NCBI RefSeq assembly: GCF_017744095.1
Contig: NZ_JAGHQX010000002.1
Span: 186,001 to 250,000, forward strand
DNA: 64,000 nt
Origin: Shimia sp. R10_1
GTDB taxonomy: Bacteria; Pseudomonadota; Alphaproteobacteria; Rhodobacterales; Rhodobacteraceae
Reading direction: 5' to 3'
The notes below the pieces were generated by a model that was not told the DNA's origin, made no database searches, and saw nothing but the letters and a program-made list of their open reading frames with translations. The position numbers and the translations under genes are program-made. Below are positions 9,433 through 18,042 of the stretch, in pieces. Numbering within the stretch: the first letter of the stretch is position 1; every line of letters starts with the position of its first letter.

Positions 9433-9894
9433 TTGGAAAACCCACTCACCGAATTGTTCTACATGAGCCAACCACGGCAACTGTTGTGGGGCACGATCGT
9501 GCTCAGTGCCTGCGCCATTATCCATGTGGGTTTCATCTCTGTGATGATCGAAGTGCTTGAAAAAATTGGGCGATGGGTGGCGATACGTTCGCGTTTCACC
9601 AAAACCGCAGTGCTGACCGGCGCGGCTTTCGCAATGATTGTCGGATCACACACCATTCAGGTTTGGCTTTGGGCCTATGTACTTATCTATATGGGCGCAT
9701 TTACCTATCTTTATGACGCGCTCTATTTCTCGCTCGTGACCTACACGACTGTTGGCTACGGCGATGTTGTGTTGCCGATTGAATTCCGCGTGTTTGGGGC
9801 ATTTGGAGGCGTCACCGGCATACTTTGCTTTGGCATTTCAACCGCATTTCTGGTGTCTCTGATCGGGAGACTGCTGCCACATTCCTTGGACTGA
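9433..9894 (+). CDS. Two-TM potassium channel (ion channel pore domain)
   Basis: About 153 residues from a TTG at 9433, or 143 from the ATG at 9463. The TTG has GGTGG about 8 bases upstream and the ATG has no site, so the start is unsettled. The K+ selectivity filter TTVGYGD is at residues 105-111 (TTG numbering), in a pore helix before a final membrane segment (VTGILCFGISTAFLVSLI). Two hydrophobic segments precede it. There is no RCK or cyclic-nucleotide domain, so gating is unclear. It is probably a K+ channel of the inner membrane. It lies 45 bases after the hypothetical gene. Confidence 0.85.
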   Translation: MENPLTELFYMSQPRQLLWGTIVLSACAIIHVGFISVMIEVLEKIGRWVAIRSRFTKTAVLTGAAFAMIVGSHTIQVWLWAYVLIYMGAFTYLYDALYFSLVTYTTVGYGDVVLPIEFRVFGAFGGVTGILCFGISTAFLVSLIGRLLPHSLD

Positions 9895-9914
9895 GACTGG
9901 ACGGCTTGCCGCAT

Positions 9915-9943
9915 TTGCGATCCCCTCAATCTAGGCCACAATA
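9915..9943 (+). promoter_or_regulatory. Candidate promoter giving a leaderless DUF2478 mRNA
   Basis: TTGCGA (9915-9920), 17-base spacer, ACAATA (9938-9943). The predicted transcription start falls at about 9950, on the ATG at 9949 or 9952, and no ribosome site precedes either ATG. Confidence 0.4.
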
Positions 9944-9948
9944 GATCT

Positions 9949-10455
9949 ATGATGAAAATTGCTTACACAATGGCGCACGGGCGCGGGAAACTTGATCTGT
10001 TGCTTTCGGAGTTCGCTGAGCGTTTGAATGAGCGCGGCCTGACGGCACGCGGGATTGTGCAAACCAATACTGGCTGCGAGATCGATCAGCGCTGCGACAT
10101 GGATGTGCGTGTCCTGCCAAATGGGCCGATCATTCGTATTTCTCAGGATCTCGGCAAAGAAGCCAGAGGCTGCCGTCTTGATCCAGACGCCATGGCCACT
10201 GCCATCACCGCTGTGTCGCAGTCCATGGAAGCGCCTTATGATGTGTTTTTGCTGAATAAATTTGGCAAGCAAGAAGCCGAAGGAAAGGGCTTCCGCGATC
10301 TGCTGGCAGAAGCGCTGGAGAACGGCGCAACCGTGATCGCAGGCACCAACCCGCTGAATGCCGAAGTGTTTGAGGAGTTCGCCGGGGGCATGGCCACGCA
10401 AGTGGCACCCAACATCGACGACCTCCTGGCCTGGTATGATCAGGTGAATGCCTAA
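9949..10455 (+). CDS. DUF2478 domain protein
   Basis: 168 residues matching the overall pattern of DUF2478: a start like MMKIAYTMAHGRGK, then RLNERGLTARGIVQ, LDPDAMATAITAV, DVFLLNKFGKQEAEGKGFRD and a C-terminal VIAGTNPLN segment. The fold is probably a P-loop-like alpha/beta protein, though the N-terminal loop here is not a classical Walker A. In other bacteria such genes are often near molybdate transport genes; none are visible here. Its role is unknown. It has no ribosome site and may be leaderless. It converges on the TauE gene with an 11-base gap. Confidence 0.8.
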   Translation: MMKIAYTMAHGRGKLDLLLSEFAERLNERGLTARGIVQTNTGCEIDQRCDMDVRVLPNGPIIRISQDLGKEARGCRLDPDAMATAITAVSQSMEAPYDVFLLNKFGKQEAEGKGFRDLLAEALENGATVIAGTNPLNAEVFEEFAGGMATQVAPNIDDLLAWYDQVNA

Positions 10456-10466
10456 ACAGCCTGCAC

Positions 10467-11234
10467 TCAACCGAAAAATGCGCGCCGCAGCAGGTTGAGC
10501 GAGGCGATCAACAGGACAAACAGCGTGGCCTGCCGAAAGCGGCGTTGGTCGATGCGATCCGAAATGCGCCCGCCAAACCACATGCCTAAGATCGCAGGTA
10601 GAACCAATAGCACCGACAAAGGCGCGGTCTTTGCAGTGAGCACACCAGAGCCAACATGGGCCAACAACAGCACGACTGATCCCAGCCCATAAATGACACC
10701 CTGAATGCGCATCTGCTCGGATTTCTCCGTGCCAAGCGCCGTCAGGTAAGCCACAGTCGGCGGCCCCCAAACGCCAGAAATTCCGCCAATGGCACCGGCC
10801 ACCCCCCCGACAATCACCTCGCCGCGGGCTGTTGGCTTTGAGATCGTGATCGAGCGCCCCAAAAGCTGCAGCAGAGAAAACACGAAAACCGGCACCCCAA
10901 TCACCAAAAGAAAAACATCCGCAGGCAGAATGCGGACAAACTGCGCGCTGATCACCATCACCGCACCACCTGCAATTAAGAATCGCCGGAAGCGCTTAAC
11001 AGAGTGCCACGCGGCCGCACGGCCCTGACGCAACGCCTGCATTCCGTTTGTGACCAATGTGGGTAGGATCAGACCGGCCAAAGCCAGTTCCGGGGCCAGA
11101 AAAGAACTGAGGCCTGAGATCAGGACCATAGGCATGGCAAAACCAACCATCCCTTTGATAATCCCTGCCAAAACAGCAATCGCAGCACAAAGTAGCCACG
11201 CAACGGGCTGTAGGTTTAGAATGTCGAAATCCAT
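10467..11234 (-). CDS. Sulfite exporter TauE/SafE family protein
   Basis: 255 residues, about eight hydrophobic segments, with the paired TauE signatures: KGMVGFAMPMVLISGLSSFLAP near the N-terminus and GGISGVWGPPTVAYL in the middle. The family exports organosulfur or sulfite anions from the cytoplasm, but the substrate here is unknown. The ATG has TAGGAAG two bases upstream. It is divergent from the acyl-CoA dehydrogenase with a 141-base gap. Confidence 0.9.
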   Translation of the reverse strand: MDFDILNLQPVAWLLCAAIAVLAGIIKGMVGFAMPMVLISGLSSFLAPELALAGLILPTLVTNGMQALRQGRAAAWHSVKRFRRFLIAGGAVMVISAQFVRILPADVFLLVIGVPVFVFSLLQLLGRSITISKPTARGEVIVGGVAGAIGGISGVWGPPTVAYLTALGTEKSEQMRIQGVIYGLGSVVLLLAHVGSGVLTAKTAPLSVLLVLPAILGMWFGGRISDRIDQRRFRQATLFVLLIASLNLLRRAFFG

Positions 11235-11375
11235 ATCTTCCTATAGTGCCTGACGTTCTGCCGGGCAAAGATTTGCCACGAAACAAACAATCAAAACGCA
11301 ACGTCCCTTGGTATTTTTGTTGCGCTGCGGGTGCAAAGGAAATATGCACACTGCAGAAACAGAGGATATTGCGAC

Positions 11376-13064
11376 ATGGCTCATGATGGACAGGACTTGA
11401 CGATGACGGCTCTGGTAACTCTACCCGATCTTCTGAAATTGACCGGCGCGGCTGTGGCCCCGGTTGAGGCCATTTTGGAAACCGCCATTGCGCGCGTGAA
11501 GGAAACTGTCTCCGAAAATGGTCGTGTTTCTGGCAAGTTGATTGAGGAAAATCAGACAGCGGCACATGGCCTGAGCTGGCTGGCAACCTACGCACAATCC
11601 CTCAAACAGATGCAGACATGGGCCGAGAAACTTGATGCGGATGGTAAGTTTGGTGAGATCGAACAGCTCATCCATCAGATCGCATTTGGCGAATACCTTT
11701 GGCAGGTTTATGGCGGCATCCCGATGAGCCAGGGCGAAATCATTCGCCTCCAGGACCTTGGGCTGACACAGGACGAGATGCGCGGCCTGATGGCACCTGA
11801 CGTGATGACACTCTGCAGCGAAGGCAACAGCCAAGCGGCGCGTATGCGTCTTGTGGAGTTGATGCAGGAGCAGGCGGCCAATATCACCGTTGGCGCATCT
11901 GGTCTCGATGAAGAACTGGAAATGATCCGCGAACAATTCCGCCGTTTTGCGGTGGACCGCGTGGAACCCAACGCCCAAGAGTGGCACCTGAAAGACGAGC
12001 TTATTCCAATGGAAATCATTGAAGAGCTTGCAGAAATGGGCGTGTTTGGCCTGACTATCCCAGAAGAATACGGTGGGTTTGGCCTGTCTAAAGCCTCCAT
12101 GGTTGTGGTGTCTGAGGAGCTGTCACGCGGCTATATCGGTGTGGGCTCGCTGGGCACCCGCTCTGAAATCGCAGCGGAACTGATCCTCTGTGGTGGCACT
12201 GAAGAGCAAAAACAGAACTGGCTGCCGAAACTTTCCAGTGCAGAGATTCTGCCGACGGCTGTGTTTACAGAGCCAAACACCGGGTCTGACCTCGGCTCCC
12301 TGCGCACCCGCGCGGTGAAAACAGAGGATGGCAACTGGGAAGTGACCGGCAACAAAACATGGATCACCCACGCGGCGCGGACCCAAGTGATGACCCTGCT
12401 GGCCCGCACCAATCCTGACAGCACCGACCACCGCGGCCTCTCCATGTTCCTGGCGGAGAAGACGCCGGGCACCGATGAAAACCCCTTTCCGACAGAAGGC
12501 ATGACCGGTGGTGAGATCGAGGTGCTGGGCTACCGTGGCATGAAGGAATATGAGCTCGGTTTTGATGGCTTCAAAGTCAAAGGAGAAAACCTTCTGGGTG
12601 GCGAAGAAGGCAAAGGTTTCAAACAGTTGATGGAAACCTTCGAGTCAGCCCGCATTCAGACGGCGGCGCGGGCTGTGGGGGTTGCGCAGGCGGCGCTGGA
12701 TGTGGGCATGCAATATGCGATTGACCGCAAACAGTTTGGCAAATCGCTGATTGATTTCCCACGTGTGGCGGGCAAGCTCGCGATGATGGCGGTGGAAATC
12801 ATGATCGCGCGTCAGTTGACCTATTTCTCGGCCTGGGAGAAGGACCACGGCCATCGCTGTGATCTTGAGGCAGGCATGGCCAAGCTGCTGGGTGCACGTG
12901 TGGCCTGGGCCGCGGCGGATAATGCGCTGCAAATTCATGGCGGTAACGGATTTGCGCTGGAGTATTCCGTGAGCCGCATCCTGTGTGATGCACGTATTCT
13001 CAATATCTTTGAAGGGGCGGCTGAGATTCAGGCGCAGGTGATTGCAAGACGTTTGCTGAGCTGA
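11376..13064 (+). CDS. mcd: Acyl-CoA dehydrogenase with N-terminal extension, probable (2S)-methylsuccinyl-CoA dehydrogenase
   Basis: 562 residues from the ATG at 11376, which has AGAGGA nine bases upstream; an ATG at 11403 is also possible. The last about 380 residues are a complete FAD acyl-CoA dehydrogenase, with FTEPNTGSDLGSLRT, WITHAARTQVMTLLART, the GNGFALEYSVSRI signature and NIFEGAAEIQ. About 180 extra residues lie at the N-terminus (HGLSWLATYAQSL, GGIPMSQGEI). This architecture is known for Mcd of the ethylmalonyl-CoA pathway, used for acetyl-CoA assimilation in Rhodobacteraceae. The Mcd assignment is inference from domain layout; no other pathway gene is adjacent. A strong terminator follows. 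Confidence 0.75.
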   Translation: MAHDGQDLTMTALVTLPDLLKLTGAAVAPVEAILETAIARVKETVSENGRVSGKLIEENQTAAHGLSWLATYAQSLKQMQTWAEKLDADGKFGEIEQLIHQIAFGEYLWQVYGGIPMSQGEIIRLQDLGLTQDEMRGLMAPDVMTLCSEGNSQAARMRLVELMQEQAANITVGASGLDEELEMIREQFRRFAVDRVEPNAQEWHLKDELIPMEIIEELAEMGVFGLTIPEEYGGFGLSKASMVVVSEELSRGYIGVGSLGTRSEIAAELILCGGTEEQKQNWLPKLSSAEILPTAVFTEPNTGSDLGSLRTRAVKTEDGNWEVTGNKTWITHAARTQVMTLLARTNPDSTDHRGLSMFLAEKTPGTDENPFPTEGMTGGEIEVLGYRGMKEYELGFDGFKVKGENLLGGEEGKGFKQLMETFESARIQTAARAVGVAQAALDVGMQYAIDRKQFGKSLIDFPRVAGKLAMMAVEIMIARQLTYFSAWEKDHGHRCDLEAGMAKLLGARVAWAAADNALQIHGGNGFALEYSVSRILCDARILNIFEGAAEIQAQVIARRLLS

Positions 13065-13093
13065 CACCCGCTCTCAGTTGGACAGCAGACCCG

Positions 13094-13125
13094 GCGCGGC
13101 TCTCCCTCGGAGCCGCGCTTTTTTT
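13094..13125 (+). terminator. Rho-independent terminator after the acyl-CoA dehydrogenase
   Basis: Perfect 9-bp GC stem (13094-13102 with 13110-13118), 7-base loop, then seven T residues (13119-13125). Confidence 0.92.
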
Positions 13126-13173
13126 GTGCCCGTTAACAAAGTCGGTGATTCGACAAATCCGCAAAAACTGGGT

Positions 13174-13206
13174 GTCGGTATCGCGTCGGTATTGCGACTG
13201 TATCGC
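13174..13206 (+). repeat. Three abutting 11-bp direct repeats upstream of the TetR gene
   Basis: Units GTCGGTATCGC (13174-13184), GTCGGTATTGC (13185-13195) and GACTGTATCGC (13196-13206) follow one another without a gap. The 11-bp period is close to one turn of DNA, so a protein could bind one face. The repeats lie 140-170 bases before the regulator start. Confidence 0.75.
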
Positions 13207-13262
13207 GGAGGTGCAAATTTCGGTGGTCTTTTCGCAGGTGCAGCACTTACCTGACCGCACGC

Positions 13263-13284
13263 TGTTGCGAGAAAAAGCGCAACA
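13263..13284. promoter_or_regulatory. Inverted repeat upstream of the TetR gene
   Basis: TGTTGCG (13263-13269) and CGCAACA (13278-13284) are perfect 7-bp arms around an A-rich 8-base spacer. Candidate operator or small hairpin. Confidence 0.5.
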
Positions 13285-13313
13285 TTTGGTCACACTCTGC
13301 CTGCGCCTGTTGC

Positions 13314-13330
13314 AGTGCAGCATTTGCACT
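13314..13330. promoter_or_regulatory. Candidate auto-operator of the TetR gene
   Basis: AGTGCA (13314-13319) and TGCACT (13325-13330) are perfect arms with a 5-base spacer. The repeat ends 14 bases before the ATG at 13345 and lies between a weak -35 (TTGCAG, 13310-13315) and a weak -10 (TACGCT, 13333-13338). Confidence 0.45.
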
Positions 13331-13344
13331 CCTACGCTTCCATC

Positions 13345-13896
13345 ATGACAAAGCGACTTTCACAGCAGGATTGGCTGCAGGCGGGATTTGAAGCGCTCAC
13401 TGAGGCCGGACCAGCCGCCTTAAAGGCCGAGCCACTGGCGCGGCGGCTCGGCACAACCAAGGGTTCATTCTACTGGCACTTTGACGATGTACCGGGATTT
13501 CACGCCGCATTGCTCGCGGCCTGGGCGAAGGATGCTGAAGCGGTGATCACCGCGCAACGTGAGGAAACCGGTACGGCTGTGCAGAAGCTGCGCGATCTGG
13601 CGCAGATTGCCGAGCAAGAGACAGACAGCGAGGCCACGCGGCTTGGGCCAACGATGCGGGCCTGGGCGCGGGACAATGCGGATGTGGCCGCTCAGATCGC
13701 GGCGGTTGATGAGGCCCGCATGGCTTACATCACAACTCTGCTGTCAGAGATTGGGCTCACCAACCCAGAACTGACCCGATTGCTTTATGGCGCGCTCCTT
13801 GGCATGGAGGCCTTGTCTGCACATGATGGTGTGCAGAATGGCCCGGCGTTGGGCACATTGGTAGATTTGATTTTGGCATTGCATGAGGCGGAATGA
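13345..13896 (+). CDS. TetR/AcrR family transcriptional regulator
   Basis: 183 residues. The N-terminal helix-turn-helix is clear (AALKAEPLARRLGTTKGSF then YWHFDD, about residues 20-48), with a helical ligand-binding part after it. The start is the ATG at 13345; a GTG ten codons upstream lacks support, and no ribosome site is visible for either, so the mRNA may be leaderless. The stop overlaps the start of the lipoprotein gene (ATGA), so the two are coupled. The ligand and targets are unknown; several repeats in the upstream gap are candidate binding sites. Confidence 0.9.
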   Translation: MTKRLSQQDWLQAGFEALTEAGPAALKAEPLARRLGTTKGSFYWHFDDVPGFHAALLAAWAKDAEAVITAQREETGTAVQKLRDLAQIAEQETDSEATRLGPTMRAWARDNADVAAQIAAVDEARMAYITTLLSEIGLTNPELTRLLYGALLGMEALSAHDGVQNGPALGTLVDLILALHEAE

Positions 13897-14312
13897 TGGC
13901 ACGTTTTCTGGGTCTATTGGCCATAAGCTTGGGGATCGCAGCCTGCGCGCCGTCTGAGACCGTCACGCAATATGGCGGTGCAGACTACAAATGGCAGCTG
14001 CAACAAATTGATGGCGCAGCTGTGAACTATGCGGCAAGCCTCACCTTGGGCGATAGCGGCAAGGTGATGGGTGATGGGCCTTGCAACAGCTTTCTGGCGA
14101 CTCAGGACGCACCTTACCCATGGATCAACATTCAGGTGGATGTGGTGGAGCAGATCTATTGCCCGGACATTGACCGCGAAGAGGCCTTTCTGACTGCGCT
14201 GCAGGAAATGAGCCTTGTGGAGGTGTCCGGCCCCAACATGGTGATGAGCAACGATGCGGGGCGGGAAATGGTGTTCAGCGGTCTGCCAACTGACGTGCAA
14301 AGCGATCAATAA
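13893..14312 (+). CDS. META domain lipoprotein (HslJ-like)
   Basis: 139 residues from the first of two consecutive ATGs. The N-terminus is a lipoprotein signal with lipobox LGIAAC followed by APSE. The rest fits a META/HslJ-like domain: [13 protein letters not shown], the GPCNSFLA segment and a Cys in EQIYCPD. Such proteins sit in the periplasm or outer membrane and are linked to stress tolerance or adhesion in a few bacteria; the role here is unknown. The start overlaps the TetR stop, so the regulator may control it. The 3' end overlaps recO by 38 bases on the other strand. Confidence 0.8.
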   Translation: MMARFLGLLAISLGIAACAPSETVTQYGGADYKWQLQQIDGAAVNYAASLTLGDSGKVMGDGPCNSFLATQDAPYPWINIQVDVVEQIYCPDIDREEAFLTALQEMSLVEVSGPNMVMSNDAGREMVFSGLPTDVQSDQ

Positions 14313-15006
14313 AGCGCGCACGCGCATCCGGCAGCGGCTTATGGCCGAGATCGGGTGCGAGCTTTTCTGACAGGAAGTAGCCCGTGGTCGCCAGAGCGGC
14401 CAGAACTTCCTCATCGGGCGCGGGGCCTTCCCCCTTCAACACAGGCGGCAAAGGTAGCAAACGATCCGCCCACTCCCCTGCCCCTTTGGCAGAAACGGCG
14501 CGCCCGGATTTTGGGGAAACATAGATCAGGTTTTCAGTGCTGCCCGTTACCGCGCAAGCGGTCAGATCAAGGCCGTAGCCCAGCTCGGACAGCAGTGCCA
14601 TTTCCCAGCGCAGATAGGCCAGCGGCCAGAGCTCCTGCTGCCCCAGCAGATCAAGCAACTGCATGCTTTGATGATAAAGCGCTGGATAAGGTTCACGGTC
14701 TGGCAAGCAAAAGGACAAAAGAGCTGTCACCGCATTAAGACCGGCCAACGAGAAGCGATCCCCCAGCACCGCCGCACGGGAGCGGAGAGGCTCCACCGTG
14801 TAGGTGCCAATGTGATCTGACAGGCGCGCGCGCCATGTGAGATCGACCTGCCCACCGGGTTGCAGGATGGGTGTCATCTTGCGGCTGATGCCACCGCGCA
14901 CGATGCCCGCATGACGGCCCCGAGTCTCGGTAAAGGCCTCCAGAATGACAGAGGTTTCCCCGTGTTTTCGTGTGCTGAGCACAAAGCCCTGATCGCGCCA
15001 ATCCAT
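14275..15006 (-). CDS. recO: DNA repair protein RecO
   Basis: 243 residues. The OB-fold start [17 protein letters not shown] is followed by [18 protein letters not shown] and [12 protein letters not shown]; the C-terminal part has the helical RecO region ([16 protein letters not shown]). It loads RecA with RecR during recombinational repair. The ATG at 15006 is chosen over a GTG two codons upstream because AAAGGA lies seven bases before it. The classical Cys4 zinc site of some RecO proteins is not complete. It is the last gene of the long minus-strand run that includes era, rnc and lepB. It overlaps the convergent lipoprotein gene. Confidence 0.93.
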   Translation of the reverse strand: MDWRDQGFVLSTRKHGETSVILEAFTETRGRHAGIVRGGISRKMTPILQPGGQVDLTWRARLSDHIGTYTVEPLRSRAAVLGDRFSLAGLNAVTALLSFCLPDREPYPALYHQSMQLLDLLGQQELWPLAYLRWEMALLSELGYGLDLTACAVTGSTENLIYVSPKSGRAVSAKGAGEWADRLLPLPPVLKGEGPAPDEEVLAALATTGYFLSEKLAPDLGHKPLPDARARFIDRFARQLADR

Positions 15007-15069
15007 CGCCACATCCTTTGGCTCAGAAAAACCGTTACCGTGCTGAAAGGAAAGCCGTTTTTTGTGAGA

Positions 15070-15399
15070 TCAGTCAGACAGACCCGGCTCATCGAGCAAA
15101 TGGCGCCCCTGACGGTCCTCAACCTCGATCACCCAGGCGTCTGGGTCAAAGCTGCGCTGACGGGCCAATGCCGCATCCACATCAACCTCCTCGCCCTCGG
15201 ACAGCACAACCCATTTGCGCGCCCCGCTCATCAGATCAAAGCTGCGCTGAAACACGGTGGCCTTGCCATCGAGCGTGTTGAGTTTCACCAGAACCGCCCC
15301 TGCGGTGTCATCGCCATGGGCGACGACAAAGGCTGGAATATCTGCCAGCCGAAGCCGCGCAATATAGGCATGCACCCAGAAATCAGCGGTTAGGCGCAT
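15070..15399 (-). CDS. DUF1491 family protein
   Basis: 109 residues with the pattern typical of DUF1491 (MRLTADFWVHAYIARLRLA, HGDDTAGAVLVKLN, WVIEVEDRQGRHLLDEPGL). It is cytoplasmic, with no membrane segment or signal. Function is unknown. The family is found mainly in alphaproteobacteria, and I infer from this context that it travels with era and recO. It starts 11 bases after era and is almost certainly cotranscribed. Confidence 0.85.
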   Translation of the reverse strand: MRLTADFWVHAYIARLRLADIPAFVVAHGDDTAGAVLVKLNTLDGKATVFQRSFDLMSGARKWVVLSEGEEVDVDAALARQRSFDPDAWVIEVEDRQGRHLLDEPGLSD

Positions 15400-15410
15400 T
15401 GGCGCGATCC

Positions 15411-16319
15411 TCAGGCGTTGCCGTCTTTGAAATCAAGGCCCATTTCAGAATAACGCTCTTTTTCCTCAAGCCAGTTCGGGCGCACTTTCACCTGCAAAAA
15501 CAGGTGGATACGGCGGCCCATAAACTCTTCGAGCTCTTCGCGAGCAGCTTTGGAAACCGCCTTGATGGTTTCGCCTTTGTTGCCCAGAACGATGCCTTTG
15601 TGCCCGTCACGCATGACGTAGATCATCTGATCCACACGTGCGGAGCCGTCTTTGCGCTCTTCCCAGTTCTCGGTTTCCACCGTCATCTGGTACGGCAGCT
15701 CCTGATGCAGGCGCAGGGTGAGCTTTTCGCGGGTGATTTCGGCGGCGATCATGCGCATGGGCAGATCGGCGATCTGATCTTCGGGGTAGAGCCACGGGCT
15801 CTCGGGCAGCTCTGCGGCCAGCCATTTGCGCAGGTCGGCGCAGCCGTGGCCTTTCTCTGCGGAAATCATGAAGGTTTCAACGAAGTCAAAACGCTCATTG
15901 AGATCTTTGGTCATTGCCAGAAGTGCATCGGATTTCACGCGGTCGATCTTGTTGATGGCCAGCGCGACTTTGCGGCCTTCAGAAATCTCTTCGAGCTGCT
16001 CCAGAATGGCTTCGACACCTTTGGTGATGCCGCGATGGGCCTCCACCATCATCACGATGACATCGGCATCCGCAGCCCCGCCCCAAGCAGCGGCAACCAT
16101 CGCGCGGTCCAAGCGGCGGCGCGGGCGGAACAGGCCGGGCGTGTCCACAAAAACAATCTGACTGTCGCCTTCCAGCGCCACGCCACGGATGCGGGCGCGG
16201 GTGGTCTGCACCTTGTGGGTCACGATCGAGACCTTCGCCCCCACCATCTGGTTGGTGAGCGTGGATTTGCCCGCGTTGGGCTCTCCGATCAGGGCAACGA
16301 ATCCGGCGCGTGTGGTCAT
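15411..16319 (-). CDS. era: GTPase Era
   Basis: 302 residues from MTTRAGFVALIG. The G1 loop is GEPNAGKST (residues 12-20), G3 is FVDTPGLF, G4 is NKID, and a C-terminal KH domain contains IVLGNKGETIKAVSKAARE. Era binds 16S rRNA and assists 30S assembly. A longer reading with 38 more residues is rejected: the chosen ATG has AAAGG eight bases upstream and matches normal Era length. rnc lies just upstream in the same direction, a common pairing that joins rRNA processing with 30S maturation. Confidence 0.96.
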   Translation of the reverse strand: MTTRAGFVALIGEPNAGKSTLTNQMVGAKVSIVTHKVQTTRARIRGVALEGDSQIVFVDTPGLFRPRRRLDRAMVAAAWGGAADADVIVMMVEAHRGITKGVEAILEQLEEISEGRKVALAINKIDRVKSDALLAMTKDLNERFDFVETFMISAEKGHGCADLRKWLAAELPESPWLYPEDQIADLPMRMIAAEITREKLTLRLHQELPYQMTVETENWEERKDGSARVDQMIYVMRDGHKGIVLGNKGETIKAVSKAAREELEEFMGRRIHLFLQVKVRPNWLEEKERYSEMGLDFKDGNA

Positions 16320-16446
16320 GTGAATGCCTTTGTGAGTCAGCTGTGGCTGGTTAAGGGGCGTCTGTAGCGGAAATTCTGCGCTGGGGCTAGGGGCCTGATG
16401 CGCATGGGAGATATGCGGTGCCACGCCCAGCAAGTCAGAGGGGCGC

Positions 16447-17127
16447 TTAACCGCTCACCTTCTCCAGCAGGGCCTTTGCGGCGGCCTGTTCTGCTTTGCG
16501 TTTGGAATTGTCGGTGGCCTCTGCCGTTGCGCCATTCTCAAGCTTTGCGGCAATGGTGAACACCGGAGCATGGTCTGGGCCGGAGCGTTTGACCAGCTCA
16601 TAGCGTGGTGGTGGCAGTTTGCGTGCCTGTGCCCATTCCTGAAGGCTGGTCTTTGGGTCGCGCGCATCAGACTCAACGGTTTTGACCCGATCACCCCAAA
16701 GGCGCAGGATCAGGGCCTTGGCCGCATCAAAACCTGCATCACGGTAAACGGCGGCGATCACCGCCTCCATGGCATCGCCCAGAAGCGCCTGTTTGCGGCG
16801 GCCGCCAGACATCATCTCAGAACGGCCAAGTTTCAGCGCCGCGCCCAGATCAATCTCGCGCGCCACATCGGCGCAGGCTTCCTTGCGGACAAGAGCGTTG
16901 AAACGCGGGGCAAGCTGGCCTTCGGCGGCGGATTTGTCATGTTCCAGCAGAGCCTCAGACATGACAAGGCCCAGCACACGGTCGCCCAGAAACTCCAACC
17001 GCTGATTGTCCTGCCGTGTGGGCGAAGACATGGAGGAGTGGGTGACCGCGCGCACCAGAAGCTCGGGGCGTGCAAATTTGTGCCCCAACCGTGTTTCAAG
17101 CGCTTTCAGTTCCGCTGCGAGTTTCAC
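16447..17127 (-). CDS. rnc: Ribonuclease III
   Basis: 226 residues from a GTG at 17127. The RNase III signature is [15 protein letters not shown], with a second conserved acidic site in [15 protein letters not shown], and a C-terminal dsRNA-binding domain ends in [16 protein letters not shown]. It cuts double-stranded RNA such as the rRNA precursor. The GTG start has GAGGG four bases upstream and lies 7 bases after the lepB stop; a longer form would overlap lepB by about 50 bases and is less likely. Neighbours lepB and era are in the same operon. Confidence 0.95.
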   Translation of the reverse strand: MKLAAELKALETRLGHKFARPELLVRAVTHSSMSSPTRQDNQRLEFLGDRVLGLVMSEALLEHDKSAAEGQLAPRFNALVRKEACADVAREIDLGAALKLGRSEMMSGGRRKQALLGDAMEAVIAAVYRDAGFDAAKALILRLWGDRVKTVESDARDPKTSLQEWAQARKLPPPRYELVKRSGPDHAPVFTIAAKLENGATAEATDNSKRKAEQAAAKALLEKVSG

Positions 17128-17134
17128 GTGACCC

Positions 17135-17971
17135 TCACTCGATTCCTTTGAAGAAACGGTCCCCGCGCCAGGTCCAGAAGGCAAACATGGAGCTGCCCGC
17201 AGAGGAGAACATGATACGGTCAGCCCGACCGATTAGATTTTCATAAGGCACAAAACCCACCCCACGCGCGGATTGTGGCACGCGGCTGTCGGTGGAGTTG
17301 TCGCGGTTGTCCCCCATGAAGAAGTAGTGCCCTTCGGGGACGGTATAGATGCCTGTGTTGTCAGACTGCTGGTTGGTGATGTTGAGCGTCGCGTAGGATT
17401 TGCCACTTGGCAGAGTCTCGATATAGCGGGACTTGGCGCAGATACCGCCATCGCCAACCGGGCCGTTTTCACAGCGTGGGCGGTGGCGTTGCGGGCCTTG
17501 CGGGCCGTATTCTTCGCGGAAGACGCCGTCCGCCTGACGTTTCACTGGCGCGCCGTTGAGATAGACCACGCCGTTCTTGACCTGCACTTTGTCGCCGGGC
17601 AGACCGATCAGGCGTTTGATGAAGTCATAGCCCGTCACCGGATGGCGGAAGACCACCACGTCGCCGCGCTCCGGCTCTCCGCCCAAAATGCGGCCATTGT
17701 TGCCGCCAAGCCAGCCGCAGAGATCTTCGGCGTCGATGTTCACGCCCACTGCCGGAATGCGCACGGATGGGCAGGAAGCGTAGGAGTAGCCGTAGGTCAT
17801 CTTGTTCACGAAGAGAAAGTCACCAATCAGCAAGGTGTCTTTCATGGAGCCTGACGGGATCCAGAACGGCTGGAAGAACAGGGTGCGGAAGACACCGGCG
17901 ATCAGCAGCGCCCAGAAGATCGTTTTGATGGTCTCGACAATGCCGCTTTCACTTTTGGCTTTTTCCGCCAT
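17135..17971 (-). CDS. lepB: Signal peptidase I
   Basis: 278 residues. One N-terminal membrane anchor (about residues 15-36) is followed by box B with the catalytic Ser42 (IPSGSM) and box D with the general base Lys119 ([13 protein letters not shown]), then box [12 protein letters not shown]. It cleaves signal peptides at the periplasmic face of the inner membrane. Cys69 and Cys85, and a later Cys pair, lie in the periplasmic beta domain and may form disulfides. The gene follows acpS by 71 bases and precedes rnc by 7. Confidence 0.96.
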   Translation of the reverse strand: MAEKAKSESGIVETIKTIFWALLIAGVFRTLFFQPFWIPSGSMKDTLLIGDFLFVNKMTYGYSYASCPSVRIPAVGVNIDAEDLCGWLGGNNGRILGGEPERGDVVVFRHPVTGYDFIKRLIGLPGDKVQVKNGVVYLNGAPVKRQADGVFREEYGPQGPQRHRPRCENGPVGDGGICAKSRYIETLPSGKSYATLNITNQQSDNTGIYTVPEGHYFFMGDNRDNSTDSRVPQSARGVGFVPYENLIGRADRIMFSSAGSSMFAFWTWRGDRFFKGIE

Positions 17972-18042
17972 GGGGGATGCTCTCCGCTCGTTTTGCCAGT
18001 GGTTTTGGGTCTGAGGTTACATGCGGTCGCGGGCGCGGGGTG

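Noticed and set aside
16320-16433. 38-residue extension of Era
   Set aside because: The chosen ATG has a good ribosome site and gives normal Era length; the extension looks noncoding.
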